Below the pieces are notes generated by a model. That model saw nothing but the letters and a program-made list of their open reading frames with translations, ran no database searches and was not told the origin of the DNA. The position numbers and the translations under genes are program-made. Shown one piece after another: positions 48,901-56,258 of a DNA stretch of 64,000 nucleotides (its first letter is position 1; each line of letters begins with the position of its first letter). The DNA comes from Centroberyx gerrardi (lineage: Eukaryota; Chordata; Actinopteri; Beryciformes; Berycidae). The stretch covers positions 17,442,685-17,506,684 of the forward strand of contig NC_136004.1 of NCBI RefSeq assembly GCF_048128805.1, read 5' to 3'.

Positions 48901-49645
48901 GGAGCGGCTGGCAATGCGAGAATATTTTCTCTCGTTTTTTGTTTTTACCGGTAGCTGAGAGCTTTTTCTCTTCTCGAATTGTAATGATTTTTTTTTCCGG
49001 GAAAAAAGTGTAAAAGGACACTGAGGTTTTCTTTTTGCTTACCAAGGTCTCCTTTACCCTCGAGCTGGTGAAGCTGCAGCAATAATGACGATGCTTGTTG
49101 AATTATGCCTCAGGTTATCCCATTCATGCTCCATTACGCAGCACACCAAAGATTTTGTTTGATCATATCAAGTCAGTAGCTACATCAGCCTAGCCTATAC
49201 TGCTCCATCATTACTGACACTAAATTGATTCCGCTCTAGTTCTCACACTTTATTTTTATGGCTTGACATTAAGACTGCTACTGTGACTCTGCATGGAAGA
49301 TGTAAGAAGTAAGCTGCTTAGCTATAGCTTGTAGATGAAATGTAGTTTATGTGGCTGGTCGTTGCCTGCAGTAACTTTTTATCCGTTTTATCATGCTCTA
49401 TGTCACACAATGGTCACTGATAAACCCTCCTCTGCCTTGATGTGAGCCTTTCTAAACTTTGCCTCACTAAACTCTGCATCTAACACTCTAGCTTGTTTAA
49501 AATAAAGTGAAGTTACATTTGCCATGCAGTTATACACCATTGTAACGCTGCCTGACTCCTCTCTCCTCAGGTGTCTCTGAAGTGCAGAGCCCCAGAAGTG
49601 TCCCAGTGTGTGTTCCAGAGCTACGAGGCAGTGCTGAAGAACTGA
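26517..49645 (+). CDS. ap1b1: AP-1 complex subunit beta-1 (22 coding exons)
   Basis: Large beta subunit of the AP-1 adaptor, which recruits clathrin and sorts cargo at the trans-Golgi network and endosomes. The 22 coding exons total 2868 nt: 955 residues plus TGA, against about 949 in human. The HEAT-repeat trunk spans about residues 1-590 and is nearly identical to the human protein. The Gly/Pro-rich hinge at about 590-730 carries the clathrin box LVNLD at 632-636 after GDLLGD. The appendage ear runs from [10 protein letters not shown] at 731 to the end. [32 protein letters not shown] and LKDLISDS are beta-1 rather than beta-2 choices, which argues against ap2b1. Every junction is GT-AG and phase-consistent. 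The count includes two micro-exons that may be skipped in some transcripts. Confidence 0.96.
27951..28032 (+). repeat. Left copy of an 83-bp direct repeat
   Basis: Aligns by eye with 28643-28725 with 13 differences over 83 positions, one of them an indel. The shared core is CAGTCTAGTTGTTACT. The copies are about 610 bp apart, as in a short LTR pair or a segmental duplication of an old repeat. Confidence 0.7.
28643..28725 (+). repeat. Right copy of an 83-bp direct repeat
   Basis: Partner of 27951-28032. No tRNA primer site or polypurine tract was identified in the sequence between them, so an LTR element is not established. Confidence 0.7.
28940..29060. repeat. Possible dispersed repeat
   Basis: A GC-richer island with TGCGCATGCGTGATTGACTG and CTGATTGGTTGTTTAGACGC inside an AT-rich intron. 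The wording resembles dispersed fish repeats, but I see no ends. Confidence 0.3.
29414..29519 (+). CDS. ap1b1: ap1b1 coding exon 3
   Basis: Acceptor TACAG, donor GTGAGC at 29520. Residues 13-47 plus two bases of S48. Encodes [17 protein letters not shown] and SMTVGKDV of the first HEAT repeat. Confidence 0.97.
29625..29760 (+). CDS. ap1b1: ap1b1 coding exon 4
   Basis: Acceptor TTCCAG, donor GTATAG at 29761. Residues 48-93, including [14 protein letters not shown] and MNYAKSQPD; ends NTFVK, a beta-1 feature. Confidence 0.97.
29761..30410 (+). other. ap1b1: ap1b1 intron 4 (650 bp)
   Basis: GT-AG intron, AT-rich, nothing recognised. Confidence 0.85.
30411..30656 (+). CDS. ap1b1: ap1b1 coding exon 5
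   Basis: Acceptor ACCCAG, donor GTATGA, phase 0 on both sides. Residues 94-175, [19 protein letters not shown] to DSNPM, part of the trunk HEAT solenoid. Confidence 0.97.
30905..31095 (+). CDS. ap1b1: ap1b1 coding exon 6
   Basis: Acceptor CCTTAG, donor GTTAGA at 31096. Residues 176-238 plus two bases of S239, [15 protein letters not shown] to [11 protein letters not shown]. Matches the trunk of human AP1B1 apart from a few substitutions such as TPR for MPK. Confidence 0.96.
31227..31448 (+). CDS. ap1b1: ap1b1 coding exon 7
   Basis: Acceptor TGCTAG, donor GTAAAC at 31449. Completes S239 and encodes to residue 312 plus two bases of R313, [17 protein letters not shown] to NLIVQK. Confidence 0.97.
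31614..31734 (+). CDS. ap1b1: ap1b1 coding exon 8
   Basis: Acceptor TTTTAG, donor GTAACC at 31735. Residues 313-353, [18 protein letters not shown] to SQANIAQ. Confidence 0.97.
31845..31940 (+). CDS. ap1b1: ap1b1 coding exon 9
   Basis: Acceptor CTGTAG, donor GTGGGT at 31941. Residues 354-385, [19 protein letters not shown] to CAIKVE. Confidence 0.97.
32197..32312 (+). CDS. ap1b1: ap1b1 coding exon 10
   Basis: Acceptor TGTTAG, donor GTAGGT at 32313. Residues 386-423 plus two bases of K424, [17 protein letters not shown] to DIFRKYPN. Confidence 0.97.
32313..34103 (+). other. ap1b1: ap1b1 intron 10 (1.8 kb)
   Basis: GT-AG intron, AT-rich. I see no mobile element ends or coding signal. Confidence 0.8.
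34104..34269 (+). CDS. ap1b1: ap1b1 coding exon 11
   Basis: Acceptor TGCCAG, donor GTCTGT at 34270. Residues 424-479, [19 protein letters not shown] to FHDESTQ. Confidence 0.97.
34270..35333 (+). other. ap1b1: ap1b1 intron 11 (1.1 kb)
   Basis: GT-AG intron, nothing recognised. Confidence 0.8.
35334..35432 (+). CDS. ap1b1: ap1b1 coding exon 12
   Basis: Acceptor CTCTAG, donor GTGAGA, 99 nt, phase 0. Residues 480-512, [19 protein letters not shown] to LSLATQ. Confidence 0.97.
35433..37643 (+). other. ap1b1: ap1b1 intron 12 (2.2 kb)
   Basis: GT-AG intron with short CA/GT runs near 36967 and 37013 and a perfect 9-bp hairpin stem at 36392-36419. No coding signal was seen. Confidence 0.8.
36392..36419. 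repeat. Small perfect inverted repeat
   Basis: GTTTGGACA and its exact complement TGTCCAAAC are separated by 10 nt. It may be a remnant of a DNA-transposon end. Confidence 0.5.
37644..37903 (+). CDS. ap1b1: ap1b1 coding exon 13 (trunk end, hinge start)
   Basis: Acceptor CTCCAG, donor GTGAGT at 37904. Residues 513-598 plus two bases of S599, [18 protein letters not shown] to LPARTG. This closes the HEAT trunk and enters the hinge. Confidence 0.97.
37904..38745 (+). other. ap1b1: ap1b1 intron 13 (842 bp)
   Basis: GT-AG intron, nearly half of which (38338-38705) is an inserted inverted-repeat element lying just before the acceptor of exon 14. Confidence 0.85.
38338..38705. mobile_element. hAT-type MITE, 368 bp, with 8-bp target duplication
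   Basis: Flanked by identical GAACTTTT at 38330-38337 and 38706-38713. The left end reads GGTAACACTTTAGATTAGGG and the right end, complemented, TGTAACTTTAGATTAGGG, continuing as AACACATT and AACTATTAA on both sides. A second inverted pair lies inside, with cores ATGGGTTTTCCCTCAATAG (from about 38496) and CTATTGAGGGAAAACCCAT (from about 38650). An 8-bp duplication is the hallmark of the hAT superfamily. There is no transposase frame, so it is non-autonomous. Confidence 0.8.
38746..38950 (+). CDS. ap1b1: ap1b1 coding exon 14 (clathrin box)
   Basis: Acceptor CTGTAG, donor GTAGGT at 38951. Residues 599-667. Contains [14 protein letters not shown] with the clathrin-binding box LVNLD (632-636), a proline/threonine run, and [14 protein letters not shown], the conserved hinge end of this exon. 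Confidence 0.96.
39194..39214 (+). CDS. ap1b1: ap1b1 micro-exon 15 (21 nt)
   Basis: Acceptor CTGCAG, donor GTAACT at 39215, 7 codons MGDESES, phase 0 on both sides. It aligns with MGDEPEG in human AP1B1 at the same place. Phase 0 and small size make it a natural cassette exon. Confidence 0.85.
39215..40182 (+). other. ap1b1: ap1b1 intron 15 (968 bp)
   Basis: GT-AG intron between two micro-exons. It includes an open, in-frame, Ser/Pro-rich candidate exon at 39447-39557. Confidence 0.7.
39447..39557 (+). CDS. ap1b1: Candidate extra hinge exon (unconfirmed)
   Basis: After acceptor CAATCAG and a pyrimidine-rich tract, an open frame in phase 0 encodes SRTDTPQSP and [15 protein letters not shown] sequence. 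Two phase-0 ends are possible: before GTTGGT at 39531 (28 codons) or before GTAAAG at 39558 (37 codons). Both donors are imperfect. I do not recall a human equivalent. Confidence 0.35.
40183..40212 (+). CDS. ap1b1: ap1b1 micro-exon 16 (30 nt)
   Basis: Acceptor CACTCAG, donor GTAAGT, 10 codons [10 protein letters not shown], phase 0 on both sides. It resembles the small alternative hinge segment of AP2B1 (GGGIGGSPA in memory), which suggests an exon older than the AP1B1/AP2B1 split. Confidence 0.8.
40316..40453 (+). CDS. ap1b1: ap1b1 coding exon 17 (hinge)
   Basis: Acceptor CCACAG, donor GTGAGT, 46 codons. Residues 685-730, [12 protein letters not shown] to [11 protein letters not shown] and YIPSK, the last hinge exon before the ear. 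Confidence 0.95.
40620..40765 (+). CDS. ap1b1: ap1b1 coding exon 18 (ear start)
   Basis: Acceptor TTCAG, donor GTGAGA at 40766. Residues 731-778 plus two bases of S779, [17 protein letters not shown] to FAIQFNRN, the immunoglobulin-like part of the appendage. Confidence 0.97.
40900..41029 (+). CDS. ap1b1: ap1b1 coding exon 19
   Basis: Acceptor CTGTAG, donor GTAATT. Residues 779-822, [18 protein letters not shown] to [10 protein letters not shown]. Confidence 0.97.
41030..43521 (+). other. ap1b1: ap1b1 intron 19 (2.5 kb)
   Basis: GT-AG intron. It contains a LINE-like 3' tail near 43010-43205. The remainder is AT-rich without recognised features. Confidence 0.8.
43010..43205 (+). mobile_element. 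3' tail of an L2-like LINE (fragment)
   Basis: A T-rich stretch leads to TGTAAAGCACTTTGTAAACT and GCTCTATAAATAAAGC, a wording typical of the 3' ends of fish L2-clade retroelements. No coding part remains and the 5' limit is not clear. Confidence 0.5.
43522..43606 (+). CDS. ap1b1: ap1b1 coding exon 20
   Basis: Acceptor TCGCAG, donor GTGAGT at 43607. Residues 823-850 plus one base of E851, [17 protein letters not shown] to FVEDGKM. The open frame continues far into the intron without homology. Confidence 0.97.
43607..44157 (+). other. ap1b1: ap1b1 intron 20 (551 bp)
   Basis: GT-AG intron, nothing recognised. Confidence 0.85.
44158..44244 (+). CDS. ap1b1: ap1b1 coding exon 21
   Basis: Acceptor CCACAG, donor GTGAGA at 44245. 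Completes E851 and runs to residue 879 plus one base of D880, [16 protein letters not shown] to DCHLNS. Confidence 0.97.
44245..44950 (+). other. ap1b1: ap1b1 intron 21 (706 bp)
   Basis: GT-AG intron, nothing recognised. Confidence 0.85.
44951..45105 (+). CDS. ap1b1: ap1b1 coding exon 22
   Basis: Acceptor CCATAG, donor GTGAGC at 45106. Completes D880 and runs to residue 931, [17 protein letters not shown] to QAGNPNYT, the platform part of the ear. Confidence 0.97.
45932..45961 (+). repeat. (TG)15 microsatellite
   Basis: A 30-nt TG run in the last ap1b1 intron. Confidence 0.97.
47735..47822. repeat. Dispersed fish repeat fragment
   Basis: CAGTCCTTGAATTTCACC and AAAGTCCTTGAATTTGATG occur about 45 bp apart, and the stretch ends GTGGGAACCCTG. 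This resembles a common teleost repeat whose terminus reads CAGGGTTCCC. Limits are approximate. Confidence 0.45.
49571..49645 (+). CDS. ap1b1: ap1b1 coding exon 23 (C-terminus and stop)
   Basis: Acceptor CCTCAG. Residues 932-955 and TGA at 49643-49645, [12 protein letters not shown] to AVLKN, the conserved end of beta adaptins. Confidence 0.97.
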   Translation: MSLKCRAPEVSQCVFQSYEAVLKN

Positions 49646-51400
49646 ACCCCGCACACACACACACAGACTGGAGACCAGGCGTGGGGAAGCGACCCAGGCT
49701 CAGCCCTCAGCCTCCCAGACTCCTGAACCTCCCTCCTCCTCCTCCTGACCCACAGACCGTTCTACAACCTTACCAAACGCAGGAGCCTCATCCTGCTGTG
49801 CGCGGCCTGGAGACTGGGCTCCTCATTCTGTCATCCAGCTTTTTCACCAGGACATTTAACAGTTTATTGTCTGATTCTGACCCATTGCCGATCCATTTTT
49901 TTTCTAAGACTGCAGAAGTATCTGGTTCACTTCCTTGGCTAGCCTTATCCCGTCCCCATCCTCACTCTGATTGTGAGTTTTCGCTGTTTTGTATGTTTGT
50001 TCACACTCTACAATTCGGTGTCGGATTGGGTCTGACATATCAGCTAGTGCTAAATCTCCTGCATGATTTGCAGATTCGGCAGTTCCTCCAGCCTTCCCCG
50101 CCTCAGCCATTCTGCGATGACCTTTCTGCTTCTGGGAAAGAAGGCTGTATGATTTGTGATCCTGTGACTGTTTTCTCTGCATGATTCTCTTTCCATGATT
50201 ACCTAGCCCCTCATCTCTGCAAATTGGAGTCTATTTATAGCATCTGCAATCAGCAGTTGAATCACCACTGTCAGCATATTTATTTGGGGTGCTTTCAATT
50301 AACACGTGACAGTAAAAGGCTCATGTTTTCCCACCTACTGGGCTTAAACCCCTGTACAGCTGTGTTGTCAGCCACCCCCGCCCCTCCGCCCCCTCCTCCA
50401 GCCGTTTCAAATAGGATGTGCCTGTCTGGGCCTAGGAAGAGACGCTTAAATACTTAGAAACCACATTATCGTTGTCCCTGTCCTTTTATGATGGAGTTTC
50501 CTTTAGTATGTGTGATTAGTCTCCTCACAGCTTTTGATGTTCGAATTGGGATCAGTCTTTTTGCGTTACAGATCCTCTGCTGTCCCGTTAGAGCAGAATG
50601 TCTTTGCTGTGTGCATGGGCATTTGTTTGTCGGTGTGGATTTGTCTTTTTGTTTTTTTTGCATCAATACCTGGAGATTTATAGACAGAAGGAGCAGTTGT
50701 CTTGAATATGCGCAGTTCCGCTCTCCAACTCAGTCATTCCATTGTTTAGTTAATGTTTGTAGTCCAATTAATGTACATCTGGGGAAGTGAGAGCCTCAGG
50801 TGTTGCGGGACCTTGTGTCGGCTGTGGGCTCTGCGTTAGCGACGAGCCACTTGGGCTCTCTGCCAGTCTGCTTTCTCTCTCCTCTCATCGCCGCTTTTCA
50901 AGCACCGTCGCCACCTGAGATCAAGGCTTAGAGGTGAAATAATCCTCAACCATGAAGTCATGGTTTGTTGTTCTGCTCCTGAATACTAAGTGCATATAGG
51001 TAGCACAAATAACAATCTATCTTGATTGAAAAGAAGGTTAGAACATTCAATACAACAACATTCAATACCCCGTTTTACCGACGGCCTCTAAAAATGAATT
51101 GGATTTTGTTTTTTTTCTGTCATTAGACTGAAGCCCTTTTTTCCCAGCTCTACAGGATGTATGCACTTAAGCTAACCCCTTTTTAGAGATGACAGTGGAG
51201 GCAGTTGTGTGTGTTTGCGTGTGTGTCTTTGTGTGTGGTGATGGCTGATTCATATGAGATGCTGTATAAAAAAACAAAAACAAAAAAAGAATCTGGTGAT
51301 GGAAAAATCAAATGTTTTTGATTGATTTGATTTTGTTCAATGTGTGTACATCATTTGAAACAGAACTATTAAAAATCTGATATATTCACAGATGTTCAAT
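49646..51400 (+). other. ap1b1: ap1b1 3'UTR (predicted)
   Basis: Non-coding sequence after the stop, ending near ATTAAA at 51368-51373, which is followed by T-rich sequence. There is no AATAAA nearby. An open frame over 49582-50184 is the +2 reading of the last exon and UTR. Confidence 0.55.
51368..51373 (+). terminator. ap1b1: Probable ap1b1 polyadenylation signal ATTAAA
   Basis: The most common variant hexamer, about 1.7 kb after the stop, with a T-rich stretch downstream. Confidence 0.45.
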
Positions 51401-53280
51401 CTTTTCTTTAAGCGATAATGCCAAAAGTATAATTATTGGATTCATGACAAGGTCACACCAAGCTTCTTTCAGCTCATTCAGCTTTGTGTTTTAGATGGCA
51501 TTACTACACTAAAGGTCAACAAAATGAAAAATGCAGTGGAAAATCATCTATATCCAGCGTCCCTGTGGTGCAGTCTGCTAATGGAAGTACAAAAAGGAAA
51601 AGGCTCATCAGTGTTGCAGAGACTGCCAACAGTAATCTTATTTCCACTTGGTTTGTATTAGTTTGTAAAGCACACATTCCCAAAGTCCCCGAAATCCAGT
51701 GTGCAATGTTTTCATACACTTTCTAATCATTAATGACCTTTGCAGTGTACACTTCTGTGCCCTGATGGGCCGGGGAGCCGTTCTGCAGCACTGCTGACTC
51801 TGGGCAGCCTTCACAGCTCTGCATACAAAGTCACTTTTCAGTCACTTTTTTTTACCAGCCTTGAGCCACGAGTGAAGTCTGAGGTTTTTATCCACTGCTG
51901 CATGCTTCCCTGTGGCGGGGTGACAGTTTGAACTGCGAGCCGGTTGGAAAGGCTTAACCTGGCTTTCAGCTGCATCTCTTAATGGGCCACACCGGCACCT
52001 CTCTCAAATCTCTCATGTCCCTCTGTGAAAACACATGGCAAGGGTCAGCCTAACCCTAACCCTTACTGCCCAGGGATTCTGTTTTTTATACTGAAGCTCA
52101 CACCACTAGTTGTGGTCATTAGTCCAAAGCTGTGACATTTTTTTTTATCCTCTTTAATTCCAGACTGCTCTACTAATGAAGCATCTCTGGTAGCGTCTAT
52201 CTCCAACAGGGGGAGCTGCTGCCCTGCGGTTTGCTAAAGGCTCAGTCCATACAACTGAAACTTAACCAACAGTAGCCCTCCCACCAAACAATACAGGGGG
52301 AGATATTTAAGCTCCAATTCCCTGTCAGAGTTGTTCTCAGAAAAAGGGTAGTCGGTGTATTTTAACGCTGTAAGGTATGTTTACTGTTAACGTTGTGAAA
52401 TAGAACAGTATTTTTAGATATGAAGTTTTTAAAAAGTTGCAAAGATAAACCCCATTTTATGTCAATCTTCAAGGATCTGTGAATTTATCAAAATTTTATA
52501 GGGAAATATCTGATTAGGGCATGGGGGAATGTAGTCTAATTACTGTGTTTTGAACAAATTATTTTATGGAGCATCAATATACATGTTAGAGTGGGCCTAA
52601 ACCAATATCTTGAGTTTTGTTGTGAGCTTCCGGTCTTCAAGCCTATAGGTCTACATGATTCAGAGTCATAGGCTATAATTTCTCAACTGTAGGCCTATAT
52701 CACAACACAATGAATCAATTATTTAGGATCATGCCATAGGCTATAAAGATGTACTTAAAATCGCTTTTCATCCTTTTTTCTTTGGATTAATAGCCATTCC
52801 AACATCATTACATGAAACTGCGTTTTCGTGTGTAGCCTAAAGTCGGTGGACTGTTCCATGTATTTGATTGATCCCGTGACGTTGAAACCGAGGCTACGAG
52901 CTCATATAGTCTTGAGTTATGTTGGAGGAATAGCCTATAAAATATACAATGTTTATTACTCAGCCTTGTCAGTAAGGGAATTTGTGGATGTTGTGTCCTG
53001 CTGCCATCTAGCACTGATGGATGGGACTCAACCCCCCTCACCCTCCCTCGCCTCAGGACCCCCATCGATAAGTCGTGTTCCTCAGACATGCTTGGAAGGA
53101 AATTGAGGTTCAGCCTTACGCACCTTCACCATCATAAAAAACGATTTATGGATTCCTCGCGCGTGTGGCCTATGCCTTTTTGCAATTTATTTACGGCGTA
53201 ATTTACAGCTCAGGCTTTCACATGCTTTGTTACATGACATGATCCTATTGGATGAAGAGGGCAGGGGATTTAGCAACTGA
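51401..53280. other. Intergenic gap between ap1b1 and rasl10a
   Basis: AT-rich and without recognisable genes. Short open frames on both strands lack family features. Confidence 0.6.
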
Positions 53281-53284
53281 TGAG

Positions 53285-53344
<60 letters not shown>

Positions 53345-54233
53345 CAGTCTACACCCGCGCAGGCATCTCCAACAGCAGAAAGAGACACAATGCTCGTTAC
53401 AGGCTACAGATGCCTTTACAGAAAACCACCGTCTGCAGTCTGTGTGGATAGCCCTCTTTCTCTTGAATTACCGACATATCATTATTAGCTTTCTGGCGGG
53501 GATTATGGGATTGCGTTCAATTAGAGAACACGTGGAAAACGCGTCTTTGAAGCTGGCCGCTGTGTGCCCGTCTTGCCCGTGATGGAGGAGTCTGGTGGTG
53601 CATCAGCTGGAGAAGAGTGAGAGGCGCAGAGAGAATCAATGAGGAGACTGAGGAGAGGAGGAGATCTGTCAGCGAAACCGAGAGCGGCCGGGGTCCCCTT
53701 TTTGTGTTTAGGCAAGGTCAAAGTCTAGCCCGATTGAGATTATGTCCGCGCGGAGACTACGAGGACGGACTTCCCGCTTCCTCTCGGGGGACCAGGTCGC
53801 CCGGGGATGTCCCCAGAAAACCAAGAGTTTGTCTCGCTGCTGGATTGCAGGCGCTGCGAAAACCTCAACATCTGCGCGGTCATGATCCATCTTTATTTTT
53901 GACTAACAGTTCAGGAAAAACGTACATGGCTTTTGTGTTTTTTCGGGAGAGATTTATTTTGGTGAAAAGTTTCAGAGAACAGATGGATGATTAATTCGGC
54001 CGTTTATTCCTTTTAATTGCGCGCGGTTAAATCAATTGAAGGTGATTTAGAAACTGCTGATGACAGGGGCAGCGGTGGATTGAATTCCTCCAGAGCGCTC
54101 CAGCCCAGCAAGCAGCAGCGCCGGCTTGTTGTGTGTGTGTGTGTGTGTTTTTTTTTTGGGTTTTTTTTTTGGACGGTCTGCTGATTAGACGTGTTGTTGT
54201 CGCTGTCCATGGTGCTGAACTTGCGCTCCAGGA
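53281..54233 (+). promoter_or_regulatory. rasl10a: CpG-rich promoter and 5'UTR region of rasl10a
   Basis: From the (GA)26 tract to the start codon the sequence is clearly richer in CpG than its surroundings (for example 53340-53360, 53530-53580 and 53740-53880). This is a CpG-island-like promoter. The transcription start is not determined. A (TG)n then T-rich stretch lies at about 54129-54171. Confidence 0.5.
53288..53340 (+). repeat. (GA)26 microsatellite
   Basis: A 53-nt uninterrupted purine tract upstream of rasl10a exon 1, able in principle to form triplex DNA. Confidence 0.98.
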
Positions 54234-54313
54234 ATGGTGGAGACGCTGAGTATCGCAGTCATCGGTGCTCCCGGCGTGGGGAAAACTTCTATAATCCGCC
54301 AGTTCATCTATAA
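54209..54313 (+). other. rasl10a: Overlapping upstream ORF at the rasl10a start
   Basis: An ATG at 54209 opens a 34-codon frame, shifted by one base from the main frame and ending TAA at 54311-54313 inside the Ras coding sequence. Its context (T at -3, G at +4) is weaker than that of the main start (G at -3, G at +4). It has a role only if transcription begins upstream of it. Confidence 0.6.
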
Positions 54314-54449
54314 TGATTTCTCGGAGGTGTACACGCCGACCAGGACCAGATATGTGTACAGACCCTCCGTCATACTGAACGGCAGCATGTACGAGCTGAA
54401 GATTTTAGACGTCCCGCCAATCTCCTCTTTTCCATCGAGCTCGAGCCAG
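54234..54449 (+). CDS. rasl10a: rasl10a coding exon 1
   Basis: 72 codons, phase 0, donor GTAATG at 54450. Encodes [18 protein letters not shown] through PPISSF to SSSSQ. It contains the nucleotide-binding P-loop and the modified switch regions. Confidence 0.95.
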
Positions 54450-54797
54450 GTAATGTGTCCGTCTGAGGAGTCTGGACTCACTTGGGCAATGAGGACTTTA
54501 TTTAAAAAATAAAAATAAAAAAAAAATAAAAAAAAGATTTATAGGCTACAATTGGGTCCTCTCATCCTATGGCGATTCATTTCTCAGATTTTATTCATTT
54601 ATTCTCTACTTCATGGTTTGATGGTTTTGCGAGGGGCCTGTCCGTCTATCTGTCTGTCTGTTCACGAGCGCTGGCATTCCTCAAAGACAAAACACCCATT
54701 TTATTTATTCTCCTATCACTATCAGATGTCCCTAGCCTACTAGTTGCTATGGAGACCCGGCTGACTTAAGCCTTGGAGAGCTTTACTTTGACGTTAT

Positions 54798-54862
<65 letters not shown>

Positions 54863-55543
54863 ACTGTCCTCCCTCATATGCCAGCTTGCATAATTTTGTT
54901 TATACTGTATAAATTGTATTTAATCATGGCATGTGTTTTATAATAGAAACAATAATCATTTTTTTCGTCATTTATTCTTGCTGAGACTTCTAAGCAGGTG
55001 CAGTATTCCCTGGGGATTAAGACTGTCTTCCAGGGTCGAACACAATGAGATCTGTGCTTCAGTAGGTGGTGAAAGACAATACACTGATGATTGGGTTGAA
55101 TCTGGTCTGTATAGAAAATAATAGCATGATTGCGCTGCAGGCATCGCCACAGCACCTGGTTAAATTCCCATTTTAAAAATAGGACCAACAGACTGGCCTT
55201 TTATTCATGGCCGCAGGTCATTAGCCACACCTCATTAGTTCACCAATCTGATAGGATCAGAGCAAAAAAAATAACACTGTAGCTCCAAATGTTCTGTCCC
55301 GGAGCACAAGATTGACAGCGTTAAGGAACAAACTGTTTGCACAACAGATTTGTCGCTCTGTCTTAATCCCTGACAGGAGTTGGGAATATTGAAGTAGTAT
55401 TTCTTAGGCCTTCTTCTTGTAGCTTTTCCTCTCCTAAAAGTTGTTTTCCTTTGAGACAAAGTAAGGGCATGTTCAATTTCTCTTTTTCTCTTTGCTGCCA
55501 GTTCACTAGGAGGCAGCCAGAAAGTACAAAATGCAGGATATGG

Positions 55544-55580
<37 letters not shown>

Positions 55581-56212
55581 AGGATTATTGGGTACTGAAC
55601 CAGCATGCTCCACTCTGAGCCTCTGTTGACTGGACAAGAGTGTCAAACTCCTGTCCACTGCAGCCTCGGCGGAGAGGCTGTGAAGCTTTCAAGATGGAGA
55701 TCTCCAAGGTCACCACACTGAGCTGACACTCAGCCCTCTGATGCCCGCCGCTGATCATTTTTCTCTGCTTCTTCAGTGTAACACATCGCCTGCAAAGAAC
55801 AACTGTATCTTACTACACAGGGGAGGTGACAGTGAGAAAATGAGGTCAGGCCAGGGAGGAGAGAGAGCGAGCGGCTGGATGGGAGGCCTCCCCAAGTGTC
55901 GGTCTGCCCTGCGCTCAGTAAGCATGGTGTTAAAAACCACCGGCAGGAAGGCAGAACCCGGAGCGATCGTCCTCCTGAGCCTCGCAGAATTAACTATTCT
56001 ACGAGTGGAGCCGCGCAGATTTTACAACATTTTGTCTGGAGGTCTTAAGAGGTCTGCAGTGCGCTTCATTGTTTCCTGCCCACAGAGACCCTCAGTACAG
56101 GAATCCTGATTGAGTTTCCTCTATCTTCAGCTAAACGGTGCTTAACCCACATTAGGGAGCAGCCTGGTAGGCGTGAGCAGAAAGCAGGAATAAGACAGTA
56201 TGAACCATCTCA

Positions 56213-56258
<46 letters not shown>

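Larger units (their letters stand above)
45106..49570 (+). other. ap1b1: ap1b1 intron 22 (4.5 kb)
   Basis: GT-AG intron with a (TG)15 run at 45932 and a repeat fragment ending near 47822. No exon-like sequence was recognised. Confidence 0.8.

Noticed and set aside
26554..49570. A C/D box snoRNA hosted in an ap1b1 intron, as reported for mammals
   Set aside because: ATGATGA-like words occur (for example near 32130 and 44430) but none is followed at suitable distance by a CTGA box with pairing ends.
49582..50184. A 200-codon open frame over the end of ap1b1
   Set aside because: It is a shifted reading of the last coding exon and the 3'UTR. The conserved frame ends at 49645.
52050..52075. CCTAACCCTAACCC, telomere-like sequence
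   Set aside because: Only about two and a half units are present in ordinary intergenic sequence, too few for an interstitial telomeric array.
53252..53582. Open frames coding alternating Glu/Arg near the rasl10a promoter
   Set aside because: They are produced by the (GA)26 tract and have no other protein-like content.
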